Notes: generated by a model from the sequence alone, not told the origin. A DNA stretch of 64,000 bases from Kangiella sediminilitoris (GCF_001708405.1 NZ_CP012418.1:682001-746000), one strand, 5' to 3'. Numbered from the stretch's first letter, positions 7,907-17,419 are shown. Translations and numbers: made by a program.

Positions 7907-9381
7907 TTCAACATTTACCGATTTTGCAGGTAATTATTCCATTACTTGCAGCACCGATATGTTTTATTTTGCGTGAAGCCAAGCTCGTTCGTTGGTTTGT
8001 TCTACTGGCTAACATCATGGCATTTGTTGTCAGCATTATGTTGCTGCAGCAGGTTAATGCGAACGGAACCTTAGTTTATACTCTGGGTGGCTGGGAAGCA
8101 CCGATTGGCATTGAATATCGGATTGATGAGCTTAATGCTTATTTACTGATTCTGGTGACTTCTATCAGTACCATCACTTTGATGGCTGCTGGCTCCAGTC
8201 TGACAAAGGAAATGAAGGAGAGTAAGCAAACTTATTTTTACATCGCTTACATGCTCTGTCTAACCGGTTTGCTGGGTATTCTGGCAACTGGAGATGCTTT
8301 TAATGTCTTCGTCTTCCTGGAAATTTCGTCATTGGCATCATACACCATGATTGCGATGGGTAATGACCGCCGTTCACTTTGGGCGTCATACCAATACTTA
8401 ATTATGGGAACCATTGGTGCAACGTTCATTCTTATTGGTATTGGTCTGATGTATATGATGACAGGTACCTTGAATATGCATGACCTTGCAGGGCGCCTGG
8501 TGGAAGTTGAGCAAACCAAAACCATTTATATGGCTTTTGCCTTCTTTCTTGTTGGTGTGTGTCTTAAGCTGGCTTTATTCCCTCTGCACTTATGGCTTCC
8601 GAATGCTTATGCTTACGCGCCTTCCATCGCTACCGTCTTTTTGGCGGCAACAGCAACTAAGGTAGCGATATATATTCTGCTGCGGTTTATTTTCTCAGTC
8701 TATGGTTTTGAGTTTTCGTTCACTCATCTACCTCTGACGGAGATACTGGTCACTCTCGGGTTACTGGGTGTTATTGCTGCTTCAATCGTTGCCATCTATC
8801 AGACGAATGTAAAACGTTTATTCGCATATTCCAGTGTCAGTCAGATAGGCTACATGATTCTGGGGCTGGGTATTGGAACCAAGACCGGTCTTAGCGCAAC
8901 GTTATTGCATCTGTTCAATCATGCCTTAATGAAGAGTGCAATCTTCCTGGCTCTTGCAGGCGTGGTTTACCGAGTGGGTAGCGTTAATATAAAAGCATTT
9001 GCCGGGCTTGGGCGGCAGATGCCCTGGACAATGGCGGCAATTGTTGTTGGTGGTTTAAGCTTAATAGGTGTGCCATTGACGGTGGGCTTTGTTAGTAAGT
9101 GGTATCTAGTTCTGGCATTGCTGGAAAATGGCTGGTGGCCAATAGCTGTATTGGTCCTGATCGGCTCATTGCTGGCAATGGCCTATATCTGGCGTATCGT
9201 CGAAGTCGCATATTTCAAGCCTGCGTTACAAAACAATCGGTCTTACAAAGAGGCGCCATTGACGATTCTGGTTCCAGCATGGATTTTTGTTATCGCTAAT
9301 ATTTACTTTGGTATTGATACCAGCTTCACGGCAGGCATATCAGAAAAAACAGCTGAACTGTTGTTTGGGGTGGTTAAATAA
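7903..9381 (+). CDS. mrpD: Na+/H+ antiporter subunit D (MrpD/MnhD, first copy)
   Basis: 492 residues and about 14 transmembrane helices, of the proton-translocating NuoL/M/N-MrpA/D family. Key charged residues are present: E140 in the TM5 motif FLEISSLASYTMIA, K221 in LKLALFPLHLWLPNAY, and K252 in ATATKVAIY. Start is GTG 7903, overlapping the mrpC stop. Its stop overlaps the next ATG by one base. It is one of three antiporter-like subunits in the operon. Confidence 0.92.
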   Translation: MIQHLPILQVIIPLLAAPICFILREAKLVRWFVLLANIMAFVVSIMLLQQVNANGTLVYTLGGWEAPIGIEYRIDELNAYLLILVTSISTITLMAAGSSLTKEMKESKQTYFYIAYMLCLTGLLGILATGDAFNVFVFLEISSLASYTMIAMGNDRRSLWASYQYLIMGTIGATFILIGIGLMYMMTGTLNMHDLAGRLVEVEQTKTIYMAFAFFLVGVCLKLALFPLHLWLPNAYAYAPSIATVFLAATATKVAIYILLRFIFSVYGFEFSFTHLPLTEILVTLGLLGVIAASIVAIYQTNVKRLFAYSSVSQIGYMILGLGIGTKTGLSATLLHLFNHALMKSAIFLALAGVVYRVGSVNIKAFAGLGRQMPWTMAAIVVGGLSLIGVPLTVGFVSKWYLVLALLENGWWPIAVLVLIGSLLAMAYIWRIVEVAYFKPALQNNRSYKEAPLTILVPAWIFVIANIYFGIDTSFTAGISEKTAELLFGVVK

Positions 9382-10868
9382 TGAGTCAAGAATTATTGAT
9401 GCAGTGGATCATTATACTGCCGCTATTGGCAATTCCGGGGATCCTTTTATTTCATAAACAGCCAAATCTGCGTGAGGCGGTGACACTAATCGTTGGCGCT
9501 TTGCTGTTGATCGCTGTCATTGCTTTTTATCAGGACTTTGTAGTTGATAAAGCAGCATATGTCCACTGGTGGGAGTTAATGCCAGGTTTGGATATTGCAT
9601 TCAGGGCCGAGCCTTTAGGTGTACTATTCAGTTTAGTTGCGGGCTCTCTATGGCTGGTAACGTCGATATATGCCATCGGTTATATGAGAGGGCATGGTGA
9701 AGCAAACCAGACCAGGTTCTACACCTGTTTTGCCGTTGCCATTTCAGCAGTAATGGGACTGGCGTTCGCCGACAACCTCTTTACCTTGTTTGTTTTTTAT
9801 GAAGTATTAACTTTATCTACGTATCCTTTGGTTACTCATGCAGGTACTGATAAGGCACGCCATGGTGGACGGGTATACTTATCCGTACTTCTGACTACTT
9901 CAATTCTATTTTTGCTATTTGCCATTATTGGCACCTGGAATGTAGCTGACACCTTAACATTTACTCAAGGCGGCGTTTTTGACGATACTGTGTCGCCAAT
10001 GATCGCGGGTGTTTTATTGGTACTGTTCGTATTTGGTATTGGTAAAGCCGCTGTCATGCCATTCCATCGCTGGTTACCGGCGGCAATGGTCGCACCGACG
10101 CCAGTCAGTGCACTGCTTCATGCTGTAGCAGTAGTAAAGGCGGGTGTCTTCTCGATTCTTAAGGTTTGCGTCTATGTCTTTGGCATTGACTTGCTTAATG
10201 ATCTGAGTGTCACCGACTGGTTATTGTACGTTGCAACGGCGTCAGTCCTGCTTGCGTCTTTAGTCGCAATGCGACAGGACAATCTGAAGAAACGGTTAGC
10301 TTATTCAACGGTTAGCCAATTAGGTTACATTACGATTGGAGCCTTATTGGCAACGCAGGCTGGGGTTCTCGGTGGTGCGTTACACATAGTGGCTCATGCC
10401 TTCGGTAAGATTACTTTATTCTTCTGTGCCGGCGCTATTATGGTGGCAGCTCATAAAACCGAAATTAGCGACATGCGAGGTTTGGGCAAAACCATGCCAG
10501 TCACTATGATCGCCTTTTTCATTGGCAGTCTAAGCATTATTGGCTTGCCTCCTGCCGCAGGAATGTGGAGTAAATGGTATTTACTGATGGGAACCCTGGA
10601 AGCGCAGCAATGGGCCGTGATGATCGTATTAATGATCAGCTCCTTATTAAATATTGCTTACTTGCTACCAATTCCCTTAAGAGCCTTTTTTGATGGTAAC
10701 CGTAGTGTTGTCTCTATTAATAGAGCTGAAATTAAAGAAGCACCCTGGCCAAGCTTACTGGCATTATGTATTACGGCCATCATGACTATCGTTTTCTTTT
10801 TCTGGCCACAGGCTTTTTATGAGCTAGCAGAGACACTGGCAAGTATTGCTGGAGGTACAAATGGCTAA
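9381..10868 (+). CDS. Second MrpD/NuoL-like antiporter subunit
   Basis: 495 residues and about 14 transmembrane helices. E141 (FVFYEVLTLSTYPL) and K222 (GIGKAAVMPFHRWLPAAM) are the conserved channel residues, and the loop APTPVSALLHAVAVVKAGVF is close to NuoL and MrpA N-domains. It therefore probably supplies a second proton path in the complex. The start overlaps the previous stop by one base; the end overlaps the next gene by eight bases. A D-like versus A-N-terminal-like label cannot be settled by eye. Confidence 0.88.
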   Translation: MSQELLMQWIIILPLLAIPGILLFHKQPNLREAVTLIVGALLLIAVIAFYQDFVVDKAAYVHWWELMPGLDIAFRAEPLGVLFSLVAGSLWLVTSIYAIGYMRGHGEANQTRFYTCFAVAISAVMGLAFADNLFTLFVFYEVLTLSTYPLVTHAGTDKARHGGRVYLSVLLTTSILFLLFAIIGTWNVADTLTFTQGGVFDDTVSPMIAGVLLVLFVFGIGKAAVMPFHRWLPAAMVAPTPVSALLHAVAVVKAGVFSILKVCVYVFGIDLLNDLSVTDWLLYVATASVLLASLVAMRQDNLKKRLAYSTVSQLGYITIGALLATQAGVLGGALHIVAHAFGKITLFFCAGAIMVAAHKTEISDMRGLGKTMPVTMIAFFIGSLSIIGLPPAAGMWSKWYLLMGTLEAQQWAVMIVLMISSLLNIAYLLPIPLRAFFDGNRSVVSINRAEIKEAPWPSLLALCITAIMTIVFFFWPQAFYELAETLASIAGGTNG

Positions 10869-11211
10869 TAATAACAATGACGAGAAAAAATATTTATTTG
10901 ATAAACCAAAGAACGTAAAGCGGCTACTTTATGGTCTTTACACCTGCTGTTTTATCCTGGTTCTGTTGGAGTTTGTTATTCACCGTCATATTTACCATTC
11001 ATGGGAAGAGCTGTTTGGCTTCTATCCTATATATGGTTTTATCGGCTGTGTGCTATTGGTACTGATTGCGAAGTGGATGAGAACCTTTTTAATGCGTGAT
11101 GAAGATTATTACGACAAGTTAGAGCAAAAGCAGCATCAGCTAAAGAAGGATGCTGAATCATCAAACGTGCAAGTCAAAGAAACCAAAGGGGGCGATGATG
11201 TGGATGCCTGA
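10861..11211 (+). CDS. Small two-helix membrane protein of the Mrp cluster
   Basis: 116 residues of unassigned function. A polar N-terminus is followed by two hydrophobic helices (about 23-40 and 57-73), between them a conserved-looking HSWEELFGFYPIYGF, then RTFLMRDEDYYDKLEQ and a charged tail with coiled-coil character. The start at 10861 has GGAGG five bases upstream; an in-frame ATG at 10846 lies inside the previous gene and is less likely. From memory, similar proteins with an aromatic GFY core and an R-x-EDYYD motif recur in Mrp-type operons, which suggests a genuine accessory subunit. Confidence 0.8.
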   Translation: MANNNNDEKKYLFDKPKNVKRLLYGLYTCCFILVLLEFVIHRHIYHSWEELFGFYPIYGFIGCVLLVLIAKWMRTFLMRDEDYYDKLEQKQHQLKKDAESSNVQVKETKGGDDVDA

Positions 11212-12889
11212 GTTACCCGCTTTTGTTCCTTTTTTTATTGGTGCACTACTAGCCCTGATTACCAGTGGTAAGGTACGCCAGGCTATTTTACTAATAACGC
11301 CGGTCGTCAGTGGTTTGCACTTACTTACTGTGCCGGTAGGAACAGTTCTAAGTTTTGATTTCTTAAATTTCCAGCTTCAGCTCTTTGAAGTTGACAAGCT
11401 CAGCCTGCTTTTCGGGTACATATTTCACATCGCAGCTTTTATATGCATGCTGTTTGCATTACATGTGAAAGACACACTGCAACAGGTTAGTGGTTTGCTG
11501 TATGCAGGCAGTGCAATTGGTGCAGTGTTTGCTGGAGATCTAATTACGCTATTCATTTTCTGGGAGCTGTTGGCCGTCACTTCAGTATTTTTGATTTGGG
11601 CACGTCGAACAGAGCGCTCTTATATAGCTGGACTCCGCTACTTAATTATCCAGGTACTTTCCGGTGTTATTCTGCTGGTCGGAATAATATTTTATGCTCA
11701 CAAGCATCAGTCAATTGACTTCCAGTTCATTGGTCTAACGGATACCGCCAGCTGGCTTATTTTTATTGCCTTTGGTATTAAGTGTGCTTTCCCAATGCTG
11801 CATAACTGGTTAACCGATGCCTATCCAGAGGCTACGCCGACAGGAACCGTCTTCTTGAGTGCCTTTACAACAAAAGTTGCTGTATATGCGCTGGCCCGTG
11901 CTTATCCCGGAACTGAGTTGTTGATATACATTGGCGTCATCATGGCCTGCTTCCCAATTTTCTTCGCGGTAATTGAAAATGATCTGAGAAGGGTACTGGC
12001 ATACAGTATGATTAACCAGATTGGATTTATGGTCGTCGGTATTGGTATTGGTACAGCACTGGCTGTTAATGGTGCGGTATCACACGCCTTTAACGATATT
12101 CTGTTCAAGGGACTGCTATTTATGTCAATGGGGGCTGTCCTGCATATGACCGGCAAGATTGATGGTTCCCGTCTCGGTGGCTTATATAAGACCATGCCTA
12201 AAACCGCTATCTTATGTATGGTTGGCGCTGCATCAATTTCTGCGTTCCCGCTGTTCAGTGGTTTCGTCAGTAAGTCGATGGTGATGTCAGCGGCGCTGAA
12301 CAACGGTTACGGCTGGGCGTGGGCGTTGTTGTTATTCTCAGCGGCAGGTGTCTTCCATCATGCAGGTATTAAAATCCCATATTTTGCGTTCTTCGCCCAT
12401 GATTCTGGGATTAGGACGTCCGAGCCTCCAAAGAATATGCTGCTTGCGATGAGTATCGCGGCGGTATTGTGTATTGCTATAGGTGTCTACCCGCAGGCCT
12501 TATATAGCCTGTTACCGTTCGATACAGGCTATAACCCTTACGATGCGACGCACGTGTTGACTCAAACACAGTTACTATTCTTCTCAGCATTAGCCTTTGT
12601 CTGGCTAAACCTGAGAAATATGTATCCGCCTGAGCTACCTTCGGTTAACCTGGATATTGACTGGTTCTATCGACGCTTATTCCCAGCGATACTCACACCG
12701 TTCTTCAGTGCTTTCTGGGCTACTGATAGAGCCGTTCGTCGCTGGTTTATGCGCGGTGTGAATGGCGTACTAGGCATGATTGCCCGTCATGAGCCTGACG
12801 GTATTTTATCCAGAACTCAATTGTCCGGAAGCATGGTTGTATGGGTGACTATCTTGCTGGCAGGCTATTTAATTCTGAGCTTCTGGTAG
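11198..12889 (+). CDS. Third MrpD/MrpA-like antiporter subunit
   Basis: About 563 residues and at least 14 transmembrane helices. The TM5 glutamate is E123 (FIFWELLAVTSVFLIWARR), and a conserved lysine stands in FGIKCAFPMLHNWLTDAYPEATPTG. A C-terminal extension (after about residue 450) contains a long amphipathic region and a final helix, reminiscent of MrpA and archaeal hydrogenase antiporter modules. Starts at 11195, 11198 and 11204 are possible; AGGGGG at 11187-11192 best fits 11198. It overlaps the previous gene by 14 bases and ends the operon at a strong terminator. Confidence 0.88.
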   Translation: MWMPELPAFVPFFIGALLALITSGKVRQAILLITPVVSGLHLLTVPVGTVLSFDFLNFQLQLFEVDKLSLLFGYIFHIAAFICMLFALHVKDTLQQVSGLLYAGSAIGAVFAGDLITLFIFWELLAVTSVFLIWARRTERSYIAGLRYLIIQVLSGVILLVGIIFYAHKHQSIDFQFIGLTDTASWLIFIAFGIKCAFPMLHNWLTDAYPEATPTGTVFLSAFTTKVAVYALARAYPGTELLIYIGVIMACFPIFFAVIENDLRRVLAYSMINQIGFMVVGIGIGTALAVNGAVSHAFNDILFKGLLFMSMGAVLHMTGKIDGSRLGGLYKTMPKTAILCMVGAASISAFPLFSGFVSKSMVMSAALNNGYGWAWALLLFSAAGVFHHAGIKIPYFAFFAHDSGIRTSEPPKNMLLAMSIAAVLCIAIGVYPQALYSLLPFDTGYNPYDATHVLTQTQLLFFSALAFVWLNLRNMYPPELPSVNLDIDWFYRRLFPAILTPFFSAFWATDRAVRRWFMRGVNGVLGMIARHEPDGILSRTQLSGSMVVWVTILLAGYLILSFW

Positions 12890-12903
12890 TAGCCAATACC
12901 AAT

Positions 12904-12930
12904 AAAAAGCCGGCAAATGCCGGCTTTTTT
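12904..12930. terminator. Rho-independent terminator of the Mrp operon
   Basis: GCCGGC (12909-12914) and GCCGGC (12919-12924) around AAAT, with five A before and six T after. It also serves the convergent gene on the minus strand. Confidence 0.9.
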
Positions 12931-12940
12931 GTATCGTAAA

Positions 12941-15007
12941 CTATTGTACGATTACGAAGTCCTGGTTTTCAGGGCATAGACCGTCAAATTTAACTTTGTA
13001 GTGCCAGTCTGCAGTGGTATCACCTAGGAACCAAGTACGTGTCTCAAGGTATGCAGTGGAATTTACACAGTATTGAGGAGATATTCTATGGCTACGGCCA
13101 GAACCTTTCGGGTTGTCGTATTCATAGGTAATAATTTCAAAACCTTTACCAATTCCTGCGCCTTTACCTTTATATGGATCAGCAAAACAAGATGTCTCTG
13201 CTAGACAAGTGTAATCATCTACCGCAAGAGAGCCTTTATATACATGATGATCATAGGTATCGGAAACGGATGTTTTTTCCAGCTTCTTCACATTTGAGTT
13301 CAACCAGTTATAAAGGTTTGTACCCGGATATGCAGCACTGATTGCTCCCGTGGTATAAACCAGAGGGTGTTCACAGTCTGCCCACTGACGGGTGTTACGG
13401 CATGCGTCCATGGCTGTGCTAATCTCCATCTGAGAGCTGCCACATTGGGCAGGCGTGCTCTTATTGTAGTCACTCCAGGGAGAGCAGCGTTCAGTATGCT
13501 GCACACTGATGTTCGCCCAGCGACGCATTTGTGCTAACGGTCCCTGATTACCAGTAAAATCAGCAAAAATAGCAGAATGAGGGTAACCACTATAAGCAGC
13601 CGGTCTAACGTATTGGCGTGTAGAAAATTCGACCGCGGCCCAGTTACTGGAATTTGTCCCCTGTAAAAACTGATTGTACTTATCAACCACATTGGAAGGA
13701 GTGACGTTTGCTGCCAGACCCTCTGGGCCACCAACCTGAGATGCGCTGATACTGACTTGCAGATTATCGAGTAAAATTTCCAGTTCACTGTTAGAAGATG
13801 CGGCGCCATTTGCGCTGAAAACGTCTCCTAATTTTAAACCCAGTTGACCTTTCTTTTGCTCTCGTTCTGTATAGCTGTATTTTTTTGAGTCGAATGAGAA
13901 TACTAGATATAGAGCAGAACCGACGTTAGCCCCATCAACAAAAGCATCACCACAAAACTCTCTAAAGTCTGCTTTGGCATCATCATTATTAGGTGTCAGC
14001 ATGTTATTGGTGAAATCTGGATCAATCGGATCTGAAGATGTGGTTAGACGCCAGTTTTCCTCACGGTTAACAATTTTAACCACAAATCTAACCGTGTCAT
14101 GATCAGAGATTGATTGGACATAACGTGACTTTTCCCCGGATACACCCAGGCTTATATCGTCGCCAGTGAAGCCTACTTTTGCTGAGGCCGATACATCAAG
14201 TAGTTCTGCAAGATGATCGTTGTTTTCAACATAATCTACATCAAACGTTACTGGCTCATAAGGTGTGTTCTGGGTAATTTGAAAGTCTGGGTGATCGACA
14301 TCTAGACAAGTTTGCTTTAATGCACCACGAACGAGATCGTAGCCGTCACCAAGATAGAAGCGTTCACCTGAGCCTGAGATTCGTAATGTACCGCCGCTGG
14401 TTGAATCGTCTCTGATTAGTGATGATTCATAGCTATCGACCGATGACTTGTAGCTTGATGCTTTTTGATCAATATTCGATAGGAAACTATATTCTGCATA
14501 CAAATCAGGGCTTGGCTGGTAGTTAACCATCATCTTATTACCATAGCGGAAACTACTGCATCCCTTGGTGTTACATGAGCGAACCCGATATCGTTTTAAA
14601 GCCTTACCTGCAGATACTGAGATATACTTGCTGGTACCGTACCCGTCATAAATTTTTGACCAGCTACCGTTATTGGTTTGCTGGTAAAGCTCATTTCTTA
14701 CTGGATAACCATAACCATAGCCACTGGTCCAGGTCACACGATAATTGTCATCATTGGTATAGACCGGAGTTTTAATTGAGCCCGGCGTACCTGGAGGAGA
14801 GTAAGGACCAGTCGAGCCTCCGCCGTCACAACTGTCAATTGGTTCCAATTTGTTTTCGACGTTAAGTGGCTCGAGGCAAGGTTCCTCTATCAGCTTGGGG
14901 GATACTTTTTGTTGCTGCACCTCTTTTTCTTTGGCCTGTAAGCCTGGAGAGCTAATTAATAGCAGAGGCAAAAGTGATGCCATAGTGAGATATTGATATG
15001 TTTTCAT
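12941..15007 (-). CDS. Secreted protein with fibronectin-III-like and MACPF-like regions
   Basis: 688 residues with an apparent Sec signal peptide (hydrophobic to about residue 22, then QA-KEKE). Residues ~78-165 look like a fibronectin type III domain (PVYTNDDNYRVTWTS ... YRVRSCNTKGCSS). The central part (about 215-425) has features of the membrane-attack-complex/perforin fold: a CLDVDHP strand region, SASAKVGF with an alternating polar stretch, then FCGDAFVDGANVGSALYLVF (351-370) followed by another alternating segment ending near SASQVGG. The C-terminal ~250 residues are Cys- and Trp-rich and unassigned. If the fold call is right, it is a candidate pore-forming toxin. This is my reading of patterns; no search was run. 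The divergent regulator may control it. Confidence 0.5.
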   Translation of the reverse strand: MKTYQYLTMASLLPLLLISSPGLQAKEKEVQQQKVSPKLIEEPCLEPLNVENKLEPIDSCDGGGSTGPYSPPGTPGSIKTPVYTNDDNYRVTWTSGYGYGYPVRNELYQQTNNGSWSKIYDGYGTSKYISVSAGKALKRYRVRSCNTKGCSSFRYGNKMMVNYQPSPDLYAEYSFLSNIDQKASSYKSSVDSYESSLIRDDSTSGGTLRISGSGERFYLGDGYDLVRGALKQTCLDVDHPDFQITQNTPYEPVTFDVDYVENNDHLAELLDVSASAKVGFTGDDISLGVSGEKSRYVQSISDHDTVRFVVKIVNREENWRLTTSSDPIDPDFTNNMLTPNNDDAKADFREFCGDAFVDGANVGSALYLVFSFDSKKYSYTEREQKKGQLGLKLGDVFSANGAASSNSELEILLDNLQVSISASQVGGPEGLAANVTPSNVVDKYNQFLQGTNSSNWAAVEFSTRQYVRPAAYSGYPHSAIFADFTGNQGPLAQMRRWANISVQHTERCSPWSDYNKSTPAQCGSSQMEISTAMDACRNTRQWADCEHPLVYTTGAISAAYPGTNLYNWLNSNVKKLEKTSVSDTYDHHVYKGSLAVDDYTCLAETSCFADPYKGKGAGIGKGFEIITYEYDNPKGSGRSHRISPQYCVNSTAYLETRTWFLGDTTADWHYKVKFDGLCPENQDFVIVQ

Positions 15008-15093
15008 ATTTTAATTTACCTTTGTTTGTGAAATAGGCTTCAAAACAGTGGCATAAATATGAAAAAGAAGGCTAATGGCGTTGTGATATTTAA

Positions 15094-15122
15094 TTGATTA
15101 TAATTTAATAGCTACTTAATAA
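15094..15122 (+). promoter_or_regulatory. Candidate promoter for the CadC-like regulator
   Basis: TTGATT (15094-15099), a 17-base spacer, then TAATAA (15117-15122) in the very AT-rich divergent region. Many alternatives exist in such AT-rich sequence, so this is weak. Confidence 0.25.
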
Positions 15123-15204
15123 AAGACTTAAAATAAAAGTAAATAGTATATTTTTCAGGTAGTTATACCTTACACCATATAGCCTAGAGAGCATTACAGA
15201 CGTT

Positions 15205-17397
15205 ATGCCCAAAATTATAAAAGTCGGGGACTGGTTCGTTTATCCTGACACGAATAAGCTGTGCTTCAACGACGTTGAGCACTACATTGAACCATTAGCA
15301 ATGGATGTGCTGGTTTATTTTGCTCAGCATCCTCAACAAGTTGTCAGTAGAAATGAGTTAATCGATGCCGTTTGGAGCGGACGAATTGTCGGTGACCATG
15401 CTGTCTACAGGATCATAAATAAGCTGCGGAAAACTCTCGCTAAGGATAGTGAGCAAGAGTACATTAAGACCATTCGCAAAAAAGGCTATCAGTTGGTATG
15501 TGACGTTGTGCCTCCTGACTCTGGTAATGTTGAGGAGAGTACAACAGTAAAAGACGGTGGGGATGATCAAAACTTCCATGTGCAGGATTTCGTGGTAACG
15601 GAGAAAGCAAAGTTTAGTGATCAGCCTGCCATGGAAAATGAGCCAAAAATTCAGTCTAAACGTTTGGTCCGGTGGATTAAATGGAGCTTGCTACTGGTGT
15701 CAACGTTTATTATGACGCTTCTTGGGATAAAGCTTTATTTTTATCAATCCATAACCGGTTATAACCAGTCAACCTCTCTGATAACATTGAATGGAAGCAT
15801 CCGAGATCCGAGTTTTTCTCCTGATGGCAATTATATTGCTTTCAGTTACAGAGATAATGTTAAAGATAACTGGGATATTTATGTCGAGTCTTTGCAGGAT
15901 GGTCGCTTGTACCAGATTTCTGATGATATAACGGATGAACTTAATCCAGCATGGGCTCCTGATGGTAGCAAAGTTGCGGTGTTACGTTATGACAACAAAC
16001 GCTGCATGATTGACGTGATCGAAATTCCCTTAACTTCTGGACAAAAAAGCGAATCCAGTGCTGAGTCATTAACGGAGTGTTCTGGAGTATTACAACACAA
16101 TGATGTTGTCTGGGGACGGGAAGGCAAGTACTTATATTACACCAGCTCGGCCACTAAGGTGTCACCCTTACAAATTTTTCGTTTAACGATCCGGACCGGG
16201 AAAACCGAGCAGCTGACAAATTATACCCAGGGAGAAACACGAGGGGCACTGGGCATAAAGCTGTCAGCTGATAATAAGCATCTGGCTATTTTAAAAGATG
16301 TTAACTGGCGAAATAGCCGGATCGATGTGCTGAATCTGGAAAGCCTTAGTTTTGAAACAGTCAGGGAGCTGATCGGATGGAATCGATATTTCGATTGGGC
16401 AAATGAAGGCAATACTTTGATTTATAATAGGAACTCAGAGGAAATCGACGCTTATCATTTATCAGCCGGGGTAGAGAAAAATATAGCCAAAAGTGTTGAG
16501 CCCATCTCTTTTCCTGTTCATTCACCCATCAAACAAGAGCTGGCAGTGGTTGCGGGACGTAAGGTAGTCAATATTGTCGCGGAACCCATTTCAGCGGACT
16601 CAGGCTCCGAGTCTTCTCCTCTTACTGTAGTATCCTCTAGCTCCATAGATAATTATGCCGAGTATGCGAATACATCTGACCGGATCGCTTTCATCTCTAG
16701 AAGATCCGGAAAGCCACAAATATGGTTAAAAGAACTTGATGGTGAGGAAAAGCAGCTAACGTCTTTTGAACAAAGCTTTGATATAAAAAGAATTCGATGG
16801 TCGCCTGATGATACTTCATTATTATTTATCCATGATAATAAAATTTACCAGCTGAGTTTATCCAGCAAGAAACTAAAAGTGCTGTATCAGGCTGAGCCTG
16901 GTGAGTCAGTCGAAGGCGAGTCCTGGAACAGAACTGGTGACAAAGTACTATTTTCTTCTAATAGGGATGGAGATTGGCAAGTTTATCTTTTGCCCATTAA
17001 CGATGGAAATCGAGCAGACTCTATCGAGCAAATTACTTTTAAAGGGGGCTATGCTGGGGTTGAAGCGCCTGAGCAAAATGGTGTCTTTTACTTAAAGTAT
17101 CATGTAAAGGGACTGTGGTTTAAATCCTATTCCTCAGAAAAAGAGCGTTTGGTGGTAGATAACGTTGATGTGTTCAGCTGGAACAGTATTTATCTTAGAC
17201 AAAATAATATTTATTACCTGTCTGATGATTACCCTCGTATGAAGCTTTATCGTTATGATATAGCAGCTAAAAAAAGAGAGATGCTCCAGCCCTATTATGG
17301 TTTCTCCTGGTTGCTTTCTATTTCTTTTGAGGCTGATAAGTTACTCTATCAGCGCAGCTGGAACACTCAATCATCGCTAGTGTTACTAAAGCCATGA
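15205..17397 (+). CDS. ToxR/CadC-like membrane regulator with beta-propeller sensor
   Basis: 730 residues in three parts. Residues ~1-100 form an OmpR/PhoB-type winged helix (VVSRNELIDAVWSGRIVGDHAVYRIINKLRKTL and TIRKKGYQLV). A single transmembrane helix lies at about 153-175 (WSLLLVSTFIMTLLGIKLYF). The remaining ~550 residues are periplasmic and contain TolB/PD40-type blades (DPSFSPDGNYIAFSY, NPAWAPDGSKVAVLRY, RIRWSPDDTSLLFIHD, DKVLFSSNRDGDWQVYLL). Such proteins bind DNA from the inner membrane in response to outside signals; the ligand is unknown. It is divergent from the MACPF-like gene, 197 bases away, which makes that gene the likely target (inference). Confidence 0.88.
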   Translation: MPKIIKVGDWFVYPDTNKLCFNDVEHYIEPLAMDVLVYFAQHPQQVVSRNELIDAVWSGRIVGDHAVYRIINKLRKTLAKDSEQEYIKTIRKKGYQLVCDVVPPDSGNVEESTTVKDGGDDQNFHVQDFVVTEKAKFSDQPAMENEPKIQSKRLVRWIKWSLLLVSTFIMTLLGIKLYFYQSITGYNQSTSLITLNGSIRDPSFSPDGNYIAFSYRDNVKDNWDIYVESLQDGRLYQISDDITDELNPAWAPDGSKVAVLRYDNKRCMIDVIEIPLTSGQKSESSAESLTECSGVLQHNDVVWGREGKYLYYTSSATKVSPLQIFRLTIRTGKTEQLTNYTQGETRGALGIKLSADNKHLAILKDVNWRNSRIDVLNLESLSFETVRELIGWNRYFDWANEGNTLIYNRNSEEIDAYHLSAGVEKNIAKSVEPISFPVHSPIKQELAVVAGRKVVNIVAEPISADSGSESSPLTVVSSSSIDNYAEYANTSDRIAFISRRSGKPQIWLKELDGEEKQLTSFEQSFDIKRIRWSPDDTSLLFIHDNKIYQLSLSSKKLKVLYQAEPGESVEGESWNRTGDKVLFSSNRDGDWQVYLLPINDGNRADSIEQITFKGGYAGVEAPEQNGVFYLKYHVKGLWFKSYSSEKERLVVDNVDVFSWNSIYLRQNNIYYLSDDYPRMKLYRYDIAAKKREMLQPYYGFSWLLSISFEADKLLYQRSWNTQSSLVLLKP

Positions 17398-17419
17398 TCG
17401 GTGTTTCAGGCTGACTTAG

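Noticed and set aside
11902-12303. Minus-strand frame of 133 codons
   Set aside because: Antisense of the third antiporter-like subunit, with no start signal.
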